A DNA stretch of 6,877 nucleotides from Bryobacterales bacterium (GTDB lineage: Bacteria; Acidobacteriota; Terriglobia; Bryobacterales; Bryobacteraceae). This document shows positions 1-6,699 of the stretch, one piece after another; the first letter of the stretch is position 1; the number at the start of each line of letters is the position of its first letter. The stretch is from positions 1 through 6,877 of the forward strand of contig PLMF01000186.1 of NCBI GenBank assembly GCA_003142355.1. The letters are read 5' to 3'. A model generated the notes under the pieces. It did not search any database and had not been told where the DNA came from. It worked only from the letters and a program-made list of their open reading frames with translations. The position numbers were made by a program, and so were the translations under genes.

Positions 1-42
1 GTGTACGGTCCCATGAATCTCTTCGACGGCCGTTGCGCCGTT

Positions 43-47
43 GGAGG
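43..47 (+). promoter_or_regulatory. Ribosome binding site choosing the GTG start at 56
   Basis: GGAGG lies 8 nt before a GTG codon at 56, which is ideal Shine-Dalgarno spacing. The alternative in-frame TTG at 41 overlaps this motif and has no upstream motif of its own, so GTG 56 is preferred. Confidence 0.6.
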
Positions 48-55
48 ATCAACCC

Positions 56-3000
56 GTGATTAACGCCGGAGGCGCGGTCAATGGGGCTAGTTGTTCGCCC
101 GTTGGCCTGCCGAATTCAGCCATCGCCCGAGGGTCCACTTTCAGAGGCTTTGCACCTTTTGCGCTGGCGCTGCTGATTACGGCGGGCGCGCAAGCAGCCA
201 GCGTGAGCAGTACGCTCACCTTGACCGGAACCGCCACCATCACCGCCAGCGGCTACGTGAATAGCGGCCAAATCACACTGACGAACGTGGGAAGCGGAAC
301 GTTTGCCAGCACGATTCCTCTCTCAGCGATTACGGGCTCGACGGTGATGGCGAATTTCACGATCACGCTGAGCGGTGGCACACTGTTCGGAAGCTTCACG
401 GAGCCGGTCGACATCCTGTCCGGCAGTTCCGGCAACGCATCGGCGACCATCACGGGTGGCACCGGCAGCTTCGCCGGGTATACGGGAAGTTTCCCAACGC
501 TGGCGGGCAGCAGTTCGTCTTCGGGTAGCCTCAGCTACACCTTTACCTTTACCGGCAGCGGCACCGTAAACACGAGCGGCGGTGGCACGTTTGTTCCGAG
601 CCAGACTTCAGTGGCCTTGAGCGCAGCGTCGGGAGCGAATACCTCGACTACGGTCAATCTGACCACCTCCAGCGCCGGTTCGATTGCGTTCAGCGTCACG
701 CCTGTGACGACCTCCGGCGGCAATTGGCTGACGGCGACGGCGGACACCTACACGGTGAACAGCGCCAGCTACGCGATCCTGACGATCGGGGCGCCCAATG
801 GGATCACGTTGTCGAGCGGCACATATTATGGCACGGTTACAATCGCGCCTACCGGCGGAGGATCGTCGACGGAGATTAGCGTCACCTTGACGGTGGGGTC
901 CGGTGGGGGAGCCGGGACACCGCAGTTCAATCTGAACAGCAGCAATTCGAACACCGTTACCGTGTCGCCGTCCATCTCCATGGCTATGGTGGTCAACGTC
1001 GCCAGCACGTTGGCGGGGACGACGGAGATCACGTTCACGATGTCGGGGCCGACCTATGCCACCGGCGACGCCGCTTGGCTGAATGTCACGAGTTCGGGCG
1101 CCCTGACGACGCCTGTGGGCGTGTCCTTCGCGATCAGCGGCCAAGCGGGGCAATTGTCTCCGGGCCAGCACACCGCCGCGGTAACGGTGCACGCGACCAG
1201 CCCAGCGTCGGGCGTAACCAACGCCACGATCACGATTACCTACACGGCGTCGGGCGGTGGCCTGACTCTGGGAACCTCGTCGATGACCTTCAGCGCGCAA
1301 CAGAACGGCACTGCGCCGGCTGCGCAGACGCTGACGGTCGGCGCTTCGGGCGTTACGTACTATACGGCGAACGCGACCAGCACCGGCAACTGGCTGAGCA
1401 TCTCGCCAACAGGCAGCCTGAATACCAGCTCCAACCCGAGCATCAGGGTTTCGGTAAACCAGACTGGCCTGACGGCGAATGCCTACTACGGCACGATCAC
1501 ACTGGTGGCCAACGGCGTCACGCAGACGGTCCAGGTGACCCTGGTGGTAAGCAGCTCGTCGACCGGCGGTGGCCTCACCCTGGGGACCTCGTCGATGACG
1601 TTCAGCGCACAGCAAAACGGCACCGCCCCGCCTCCGCAGACGCTGTCGATCAGCGCCCCGAGCACTACATACTACACGGCGAGCGCGACCAGCGTCGGTA
1701 ACTGGCTTGGCATTTCACCTATGGGCAGCCTGAATACCACCTCCAACCCGAGCATCGCGGTTTCAGTGATTCAGTCGAGCCTGACGGCGAGTACCTACTA
1801 CGGCACGATTACTCTGGTGGCCAACGGCATCACGCAGCAGGTTCAGGTGACCCTGGTGGTAAGCAGCGCGACGAGCACGGACGGGACCGGCAATGTCATG
1901 GTTACCGCCAACAACCAAGCGGGGACGCCTTCTCTGAGCTTCACTTATCAGGTGGGCGGGAGCACGCCAACGGTTCAGACGCTGCAAGTGGTCAGCGCGT
2001 CGGGATCGTCGGCAGTCGCGTTCACGATCACGAGCAGCGCCACATGGCTTTCGGTGGGTGTTGCCAATGGCACCTCGCTTAACACGCCAGTGAACAATCC
2101 CGGTTTCACGATCAGCATTGTGAATCCGAGCAACCTCTCGCCGGGACCCTACAGCGCCACCATCACGGTCGCGCCGAACGGCGGGACCGTGGTATCCGTT
2201 CCAGTCAGCCTGACGGTAACTCCGGCGCCGACAGTGACGGCCACGCCCACGACGCTGGCGTTTTCGTGGCAAGTGGGCAGTGCAAACCCGACACCGTCAT
2301 CGGTGACGGTCGGCGGCGGGGCGAACCTTACGCTTTCGGCGGTGGTCACGGGCGGTGGCAACTGGCTCTCGGTTTCGCCCACGAGCGGGACTACGGGGAC
2401 CGCGGGGACGGTCGCAGTGACCGTGACGGCGACTCCAGGAACCCTGGGAGCGGGCTCGTACACTGGGACGATCCTGGTGAGCGGCACGGGCACCGCTGGG
2501 GGGGCGACCACCATCACCGTGATCCTCACGGTGACAGCCCCGCTGCCCACCATCGCGAGCGTGGTGAACGCGGCGAGCTACGCCATCGGGGCCCTTTCCC
2601 CAGGCGAGTTGGTTACCCTCTTTGGCACGGCCATCGGACCGGCCACCTCAGCATCCGCAACGACGGACCCGGCGACTGGCAAGCTGGCGACGACCATCGG
2701 CGGCGTGCAAGTGCTATTCAATGGCACCGCCGCTCCTATGATTTACGCCAGCAGCACGCAGGTGTCGGCGGTGGTGCCGTATGAGATGGCTCCCCTTGCC
2801 AGCCCGTCGGTGTGGATCAAGTACGCGGGACAAGCTTCCAACGCGTACCAGTTGACCACGGCAGCGACGGCGCCGGGGCTGTTCACGCAGAACGCGTCGG
2901 GCAGCGGGCCGGGGGCCATCCTGAACCAGGACAACAGCGTGAACGGGCCGGGGAATCGGGCGGCCAAGGGCAGCATCGTACAGGTGTTCATGACGGGCGA

Positions 3001-3274
3001 GGGCCAGACCAGTCCGCCGAGCGTCACGGGCGCGATTACCTCCGCGACCTTGCCGCCTCCGCAGGTGACACCGGCGCCGCTGCTTGCGGTCGGGGTGACG
3101 ATCAACGGGCAGCCGGCGCTCTATGTGTACGCCGGGGAGGCACCGAGCTTGGTGGCGGGGATGATGCAGCTCAACGTGCAGATTCCGGCGAATGCGCCGT
3201 CGGGTGACTTGGCGATCCTGGTGTCCATTGGTGGGCACACGAGCCAGAACGGCGTGACGGTCTCGGTGCAGTAA
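56..3274 (+). CDS. Secreted BACON/Ig-like repeat protein with TIGR03437-type C-terminal domain
   Basis: Predicted exported protein of 1072 residues from GTG 56; its function is unknown and a structural, adhesive or carbohydrate-associated role is inference. Residues 1-47 form a long n-region with Arg25 and Arg30, a hydrophobic core (FALALLITAG) and a cleavage site AQA-AS. Residues 48-175 are a Gly/Ser/Thr-rich beta-type region I cannot assign. Six beta-sandwich repeats of about 100 residues follow, near 180-281, 289-397, 402-499, 506-602, 612-722 and 725-827. Each has a Trp-Leu motif (W224, W341, W446, W550, W664, W770) resembling BACON domains and usually ends in a V-x-L-x-V strand. Residues 831-1072 match the TIGR03437 pattern seen in Solibacter proteins: VVNAASY, SPGELVTLFG, APMIYASSTQ and a final VGVTINGQPA region. 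The stalk is extremely rich in Ser, Thr and Gly. The first lysine is at residue 876 and the only cysteine is in the signal region. The gene appears intact. A short open frame from base 1 to the TAA at 61-63 overlaps the start and could be the tail of an upstream gene. Confidence 0.85.
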   Translation: MINAGGAVNGASCSPVGLPNSAIARGSTFRGFAPFALALLITAGAQAASVSSTLTLTGTATITASGYVNSGQITLTNVGSGTFASTIPLSAITGSTVMANFTITLSGGTLFGSFTEPVDILSGSSGNASATITGGTGSFAGYTGSFPTLAGSSSSSGSLSYTFTFTGSGTVNTSGGGTFVPSQTSVALSAASGANTSTTVNLTTSSAGSIAFSVTPVTTSGGNWLTATADTYTVNSASYAILTIGAPNGITLSSGTYYGTVTIAPTGGGSSTEISVTLTVGSGGGAGTPQFNLNSSNSNTVTVSPSISMAMVVNVASTLAGTTEITFTMSGPTYATGDAAWLNVTSSGALTTPVGVSFAISGQAGQLSPGQHTAAVTVHATSPASGVTNATITITYTASGGGLTLGTSSMTFSAQQNGTAPAAQTLTVGASGVTYYTANATSTGNWLSISPTGSLNTSSNPSIRVSVNQTGLTANAYYGTITLVANGVTQTVQVTLVVSSSSTGGGLTLGTSSMTFSAQQNGTAPPPQTLSISAPSTTYYTASATSVGNWLGISPMGSLNTTSNPSIAVSVIQSSLTASTYYGTITLVANGITQQVQVTLVVSSATSTDGTGNVMVTANNQAGTPSLSFTYQVGGSTPTVQTLQVVSASGSSAVAFTITSSATWLSVGVANGTSLNTPVNNPGFTISIVNPSNLSPGPYSATITVAPNGGTVVSVPVSLTVTPAPTVTATPTTLAFSWQVGSANPTPSSVTVGGGANLTLSAVVTGGGNWLSVSPTSGTTGTAGTVAVTVTATPGTLGAGSYTGTILVSGTGTAGGATTITVILTVTAPLPTIASVVNAASYAIGALSPGELVTLFGTAIGPATSASATTDPATGKLATTIGGVQVLFNGTAAPMIYASSTQVSAVVPYEMAPLASPSVWIKYAGQASNAYQLTTAATAPGLFTQNASGSGPGAILNQDNSVNGPGNRAAKGSIVQVFMTGEGQTSPPSVTGAITSATLPPPQVTPAPLLAVGVTINGQPALYVYAGEAPSLVAGMMQLNVQIPANAPSGDLAILVSIGGHTSQNGVTVSVQ
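1253..1876 (+). repeat. 312-bp in-frame tandem duplication of one BACON-like repeat
   Basis: Two consecutive units, 1253-1564 and 1565-1876, line up with a constant 312-nt (104-codon) offset. Both begin GGCGGTGGCCT and contain the same FSAQQNGTAP, GNWL, GSLNT, YYGTITLVANG and QVTLVVSS protein motifs. Differences are mostly third-position changes plus a few substitutions, so this pair is much closer to each other than to the other four repeats. It is best explained by recent unequal recombination or by gene conversion. The assembly could also vary in copy number here. Confidence 0.9.
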
Positions 3275-3321
3275 GCTGGCGCAGCCGAGGGTAAGTACCG
3301 CCCGTGTCGGACCAGGCCGAA

Positions 3322-3407
3322 TGAGAAGTTAGGGGCAAGTTATCGGAAGGATTTCGGAATCAGTCGCAGAGTGCTCGGAGTATGATCTCCCTAACCCGCA
3401 TTTCTCA
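3322..3407. repeat. Imperfect inverted repeat ending at the intron insertion point
   Basis: The left arm TGAGAAGTTAGGG (3322-3334) is complementary to CCCTAAC (3389-3395) plus TTCTCA (3402-3407), with six extra bases (3396-3401) bulged in the right arm and 54 nt between the arms. That gives 13 paired bases in two blocks. The right arm ends at the last exon base before the intron. It may be a transcript hairpin, a DNA cruciform used as a landing site, or a coincidence. A smaller competing GGAG/CTCC hairpin (3377-3390) overlaps it. Confidence 0.45.
3401..3407 (+). other. IBS1, intron-binding site in the 5' exon
   Basis: TTTCTCA is the last seven bases before the intron start GTGCG at 3408. It is the exact reverse complement of TGAGAAA at 3622-3628, which lies in a predicted domain I terminal loop. 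The match fixes both the 5' splice boundary and the intron orientation. No EBS2/IBS2 pair could be assigned convincingly: a possible GTGGGT/ACCCGC pairing competes with a local hairpin. Confidence 0.75.
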
Positions 3408-3610
3408 GTGCGCCTCAGAGGCGTGGATCACCAGTGGGGGAAGGACCCACTCAAGTAGTTGTTGGTAGGACTTGATAGCTTGCGAGCGTCCGAGTCGGGA
3501 AACCGGCTAGGGCGGAGCCTCGCGATAAAGCCCACGAAAGGTGGGTGAGCAACCCAGCAGGCCGTAACGCGTGTGAAGCTTGAGCAGGCCTCGAAAGTGA
3601 AGTTGTGGAC

Positions 3611-3638
3611 GCCGACCCGCCTGAGAAACGGGGAAGGC
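3611..3638 (+). ncRNA. EBS1 stem-loop of intron domain I
   Basis: GCC (3611-3613) pairs with GGC (3636-3638), and CCCG (3616-3619) pairs with CGGG (3629-3632). This leaves a 9-nt terminal loop containing TGAGAAA (3622-3628). That heptamer is perfectly complementary to the 5' exon end at 3401-3407. A terminal loop carrying the exon-recognition sequence is the standard arrangement of EBS1 in domain I. The pairing was worked out by eye, without covariation support. Confidence 0.75.
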
Positions 3639-3903
3639 CGAACGGACAGGGAAGAAACCGGCGCGGGAGAGCGCCACTCGACAACCAACAGGCACCTGAT
3701 CCGGTCCACCGGGGTAGTGAGCACGGCATGTAGGGAAGGCGATCCGGGTCAGTGGGGGAGGCTCGGGATTGGCTGGGAGTCGCGGACCCAAACGTCGCCA
3801 GCAAGGGCGGCGGCCAGTCTGGGAGTCGGAAAGGGCCATACGACCGATGAGGCCGGGTAACGCCGGTGGAGGAAAGGGCCCTTGCTTCTGGTGTGCTTGT
3901 GAA

Positions 3904-3915
3904 GGAGGAAAGGAG
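3904..3915 (+). promoter_or_regulatory. Ribosome binding site of the intron reverse transcriptase
   Basis: Two purine-rich motifs, GGAGG (3904-3908) and GGAG (3912-3915), precede the ATG at 3928, the nearer one by 12 nt. The spacing is slightly long but supports ATG 3928. The GTG at 3918 is in another frame. Confidence 0.5.
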
Positions 3916-3927
3916 CGGTGACTGACG

Positions 3928-4284
3928 ATGAGTCTAACAACACCGAGCAAGATCCGGGAACTTCAGATCAAACTGTATCGCAAGGCGAAGAACGAGCCGG
4001 GATACCGCTTCTACATGCTCTACGACAAGATTTACCGGGGAGACATTCTGAGCCATGCCTACGAACTGGCGCGCGCCAACAAGGGAGCGCCATGGGTGGA
4101 TGGCGAGAGCTTCGCGGAAATCGAATCGCGGGGATTGGGGGAGTGGCTGGCCGGCATCCGGGAGGAATTGCACCATAAGACGTATCAACCACAGCCGGTG
4201 CGACGGGTGATGATCCCCAAGGCCGGAGGCGGCGAGCGGCCGCTCGGGATACCGACCATACGGGACCGGGTGGTACAGACCGCC
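3928..4284 (+). pseudogene. ltrA: Group II intron reverse transcriptase/maturase, N-terminal fragment
   Basis: The intact protein splices its host intron and reverse-transcribes it into new sites; this fragment can do neither. The 119 family-like residues begin MSLTTPSKIRELQ. They include the RT0 region with GAPWVDG at 53-59, where the family normally has GAPGVDG, and the start of RT1 with VRRVMIPK, GGGERPLGIP and RDRVVQTA at 91-119. The family then continues with lysine/leucine-rich RT1 sequence leading to LEPIFE. Here it breaks off, and 25 unrelated codons read out of frame through barrel-gene DNA to a TGA at 4360-4362. RT2-RT7 including the YADD active site, the maturase (X) domain and any DNA-binding or endonuclease domain are missing. 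Family members are usually roughly 400-600 residues. Gly-to-Trp at residue 56 could be an early sign of decay or a lineage variant. The ltrA symbol is used in the general family sense. Confidence 0.9.
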
Positions 4285-5085
4285 AGTTCCAGCAGTTTGC
4301 CCGGCGCCGCTTTCATCCCAAGAGCAAAGTGCTGCTTTCCTGGGGACCGTTTCTCTACATGATGGGGGATCTGGATCACCACAAGGTGCAGCAGGATTGG
4401 TACGTGAACCCCGGCCTTAACCTGGAATTCGCGCGTTCCTCTTATCTGTGGATCTCTCACGGCGAGACCTTCGAGCGCTTCGACAATATCAACTTCCGCC
4501 GCAACGATACGAACATTGGCGGGCACACCGTACTTCAAGCGCGCCACGCTGGATGCCGGCTATTCCCGGGGCACACGCGTCAACTACGATGCACCGGACG
4601 CCCTCCACGCCTTTCGCGGCGACGGCAGCGAGCTGCAGGCGCAGCTCACGTTCCGGCCCGTATCGCGGTTGAAGCTCGACGAGATCTACTACTGCACGCG
4701 CCTGCGGACGCGCACCGACACGTTTCTGGGAACTCCGCTCCCGATAGCGACCCGCCCGACCACGGTTTTCGTCAACCACCTGGTTCGGTCGCGGCTCAAC
4801 TACCAATTCACGCGCGAGCTTTCGTTGCGTTTGATCCTGGATTACAACGGAGTGATCGAGAACCCGCTGCTCATCGATCTGGAGCGGCAGAAGCGCGTTA
4901 GCGGCGATGTGCTGCTGACCTACCTGGTCCACCCCGGCACGGCCCTCTACATCGGCTACAGCGACCGGCTGGAGAACCTGGGATTGTTCCCCGGCTCTCC
5001 GCCCACAGTGGGGCGAATCGACTTTCCGTCGACCACCACGGGGAGGCAGTTCTTCACCAAGATCAGCTATCTGTTCCGGTTCTGA
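4285..5085 (+). pseudogene. DUF5916-type outer-membrane beta-barrel protein, C-terminal remnant with frameshift
   Basis: This is the C-terminal part, about 265 codons, of a protein resembling the acidobacterial DUF5916 / CBM9-like family, whose members are usually well over 700 residues with an N-terminal carbohydrate-binding-like domain. It opens without a start codon directly at the intron junction (CAG codon at 4284), reading FARRRFHPKSK, then SWGPFLYMMGDLDHHKVQQD and LEFARSSYLWISHGETFE. At NDTNIGG the frame shifts by one base and resumes with TPYFKRATLDAGYSRGTRVN, later LNYQFTRELSLRLILDYNG, LLTYLVHPGTALYIGYSD and FTKISYLFRF. Alternating aromatic strands and a final Phe fit a barrel inserted by the BAM machinery. 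One surplus G in the GGG at 4521-4523 would explain the shift. The signal peptide and N-terminal domain are absent, so it is almost surely non-functional. The family name rests on recalled sequence resemblance; the barrel character is visible directly. Confidence 0.8.
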
Positions 5086-5115
5086 CCGGCCGGGGTGGAA
5101 AAGTGGCCGAGGGCG

Positions 5116-6699
5116 TTACCGCGAACCTGCCATCTTCACAAACATCGCTTCAAACAGCTTCAGCCTGGCAGGATCGGTAATTGGGCGCGGAGCGAATTTG
5201 TCGCCGAGTTCCATCGTTACCGGATTGTCGGCATCGAAAGCCGGCCACTTCGACAGGCCTGTTCCATTGGGGTCGCCGGCAGCGACGAAGTTCGCCCAAT
5301 ATGAAGAGACCGTCTCCGCGATGGAGCGGTCGACGGCTTCCCATGGCCGGTTCGCCCTCTTGAGGCTGTTGAAGACGTAGGGCAGTTCGGCCGAGTGGAA
5401 GGCCTGGTAGATCTCTTTCTTCGGACCGGGCGGCACATGGTCCCAATAGTAGGTGTAGACGCGCGTGTTCGCGGTTTTCGCCCGTTCTCTGGCCCATAGG
5501 AAGGTCGATACGAGGTTCTGATCCCGTGCCATGGCCTTCTGGGATTGGCTCGCCTGTTCCTGGGTCGAGGCCGGGTACAGCTTCAAAAACTCATCGGCCA
5601 TGGCGCCATTGCGCTGCCGGATCTCGCGCTCGAACTCTTCGGGCGTGCGCTTGCCGTAGTTCGCGTTGGAACTGCCCTCATCCGCGGTCCAGCCCGTGAG
5701 AGTGGTGACGTCGTTCTGTTTACCTTGCGCGAAGATCGCAGTCACCTGGTCGGGCAGAAGCCACCCGTCCATCACCGGCGACGACCGGAACGGCGCTCCT
5801 TCGACTCGTGCGGTGAGCGTGGCCACGGGCATCGCTCGCAGCTCCTTTATGGAAGGCGCGCCTTTCGCCTGGACAAACTTGACGCCTTCGGCTTCCGCCT
5901 CCGAGAGCGGCCGGGACCGGTTTCCCAGGCCGGATCCGCTTTGGGCAATGGCCTGATGAAAGAGCCCCTTGGCGAGGGGGGACGCCATGAGAATGTGTAC
6001 CGACATTGCTCCGGCGGACTGACCGCCGATGGTGACGCGTTTGGGATCTCCGCCGAAGGCCGCGATGTTTTTCTGCACCCACCGGAGCGCCGCAATCTGG
6101 TCAAGCAGGCCGTAATTACCGGAAGCCCGGACATCGGACTCCTTTGTGAGTTCCGGGTGCGCGAGGAAACCAAGCACGCCGACACGATAATTGATCGTCA
6201 CCACGACCAACCCTTTGCGCGCCAGCGCCTCGCCGTCGTAAAGCGCCACCGCGGTGGAACCGCCCGTGAATGCGCCACCGTAGATCCATACCAGAACGGG
6301 CCGCTTGTCGGTGGCCTCTTTGCCCGCGGTCCAGACGTTCAGGTAGAGGCAATCCTCGCTGTAATCGCCCTGGTGCATGTACTCTTCGGTCCACGGACCG
6401 AGAGACCGCACGGGGTCCTGGATACAAGCGGCGGAGAACTGGCCGGCTTGGCGCGTGCCCTGCCATGCCGCGGCGGGCTTCGGAGACCGCCACCGAAGAT
6501 CGCCGAGCGGAGGCGCCGCGAAGGGGATTCCCCTGTAGACCGTCACTGAGGGATCGGAAGCGGGAACGCCGTCCACAGAGCCTGTCTCGATGCGAACGGG
6601 CGAGACAGCAGCCGCCGAAAACGAGAGGCAACACAGGGAGAGACAGACTCCCAGAGTACGCACCGGCAGCGAAGGGCTGTTCGACGTGGCTCGGACCAT
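5116..6699 (-). CDS. Secreted type B carboxylesterase (alpha/beta hydrolase, COesterase family)
   Basis: Hydrolyses carboxylic esters; the natural substrate is unknown. The chosen ATG gives 527 residues, normal for the family, and is preferred over the in-frame ATG 22 codons upstream. It directly starts a signal peptide (Arg3, Arg14, hydrophobic LGVCLSLCCLSF, probable cleavage after SAAA near residue 31) and has GAGG at 10 nt. Visible family features: YRGIPFA (55-61), the type B signature EDCLYLNVW (115-123), the oxyanion-hole GGAF (141-144), the nucleophile elbow GQSAG with Ser228, the acid Glu341 in ADEGSSN, and His435 in FHSAELPYVFN. The Ser-Glu-His triad is therefore complete. Cys92 and Cys117 sit where the family's conserved N-terminal disulfide usually lies, fitting a periplasmic or extracellular enzyme. 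No lipobox is convincing. The gene ends 30 bp from the barrel remnant and is transcribed towards it. It resembles p-nitrobenzyl-esterase-like proteins, but substrate cannot be read from sequence. Confidence 0.93.
   Translation of the reverse strand: MVRATSNSPSLPVRTLGVCLSLCCLSFSAAAVSPVRIETGSVDGVPASDPSVTVYRGIPFAAPPLGDLRWRSPKPAAAWQGTRQAGQFSAACIQDPVRSLGPWTEEYMHQGDYSEDCLYLNVWTAGKEATDKRPVLVWIYGGAFTGGSTAVALYDGEALARKGLVVVTINYRVGVLGFLAHPELTKESDVRASGNYGLLDQIAALRWVQKNIAAFGGDPKRVTIGGQSAGAMSVHILMASPLAKGLFHQAIAQSGSGLGNRSRPLSEAEAEGVKFVQAKGAPSIKELRAMPVATLTARVEGAPFRSSPVMDGWLLPDQVTAIFAQGKQNDVTTLTGWTADEGSSNANYGKRTPEEFEREIRQRNGAMADEFLKLYPASTQEQASQSQKAMARDQNLVSTFLWARERAKTANTRVYTYYWDHVPPGPKKEIYQAFHSAELPYVFNSLKRANRPWEAVDRSIAETVSSYWANFVAAGDPNGTGLSKWPAFDADNPVTMELGDKFAPRPITDPARLKLFEAMFVKMAGSR

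Larger units (their letters stand above)
3275..3407. other. Gene-free spacer forming the 5' exon side of the intron
   Basis: These 133 bases follow the stop of the secreted repeat protein and run up to the intron start. I see no credible reading frame and no terminator with a T-run. A small GCTG/CAGC hairpin lies just after the stop, and the imperfect inverted repeat listed separately occupies 3322-3407. This is the only remaining exon flank of the intron, because the 3' exon is lost. Confidence 0.6.
3408..4284 (+). mobile_element. Group II intron, 5' portion only (3' half deleted)
   Basis: A retrotransposing ribozyme intron, recognisable from its RNA and its encoded protein. It begins GTGCG, the bacterial group II 5' consensus. 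Domain I hairpins are visible: AGTGGG/CCCACT (3433-3451), an AGTCGG/CCGGCT stem closed by a GAAA tetraloop (3493-3508), CCCAC/GTGGG (3531-3545), and the EBS1 stem-loop (3611-3638). About 520 nt of structured, ORF-free sequence precede the reverse-transcriptase gene, which sits in domain IV as expected. The element stops inside that gene at about 4284. Most of the reverse transcriptase, domain V with its catalytic triad and bulge, domain VI with the branch-point A, and the 3' exon are absent, so it cannot self-splice or move from this copy. The long EBS1-IBS1 pairing argues against a class C (IIC) intron. Intact ORF-bearing bacterial introns are usually about 2 kb or more; this fragment is 877 nt. 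Confidence 0.9.

Noticed and set aside
1..63. Open frame from the window edge to a TAA at 61-63
   Set aside because: Only 20 codons with no recognisable family; it could be the tail of an upstream gene overlapping GTG 56, but cannot be supported alone.
608..1615. Long minus-strand open frame of 335 codons opposite the secreted repeat protein
   Set aside because: Arg-rich, repetitive translation mirroring the repeat codons of the plus-strand gene. No domain or RBS; an antisense shadow of high-GC repeats.
3328..3395. Possible integron attC site (GTTAGGG … CCCTAAC)
   Set aside because: attC sites have the RYYYAAC box first and GTTRRRY last. Here the order is reversed, and the base after GTTAGG is not a pyrimidine. 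No integrase or cassette is seen.
3428..3950. Several minus-strand open frames across the intron RNA region
   Set aside because: They lie over structured domain I-III RNA with identified hairpins and EBS1. Their translations show no family features.
3928..4362. Novel fusion protein of reverse transcriptase with the following sequence
   Set aside because: The 25 codons after residue 119 are barrel-gene DNA read in the wrong frame. This is a chance read-through, not a designed fusion.
5086..5109. Hairpin CGGCC/GGCCG between the convergent barrel remnant and esterase
   Set aside because: Short stem with a 13-nt loop and no T-run on either strand; not enough to call a terminator.
5545..6549. 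Plus-strand open frame of 334 codons opposite the esterase
   Set aside because: The minus strand encodes a complete esterase with triad and signature motifs. The antisense translation has no recognisable motif.
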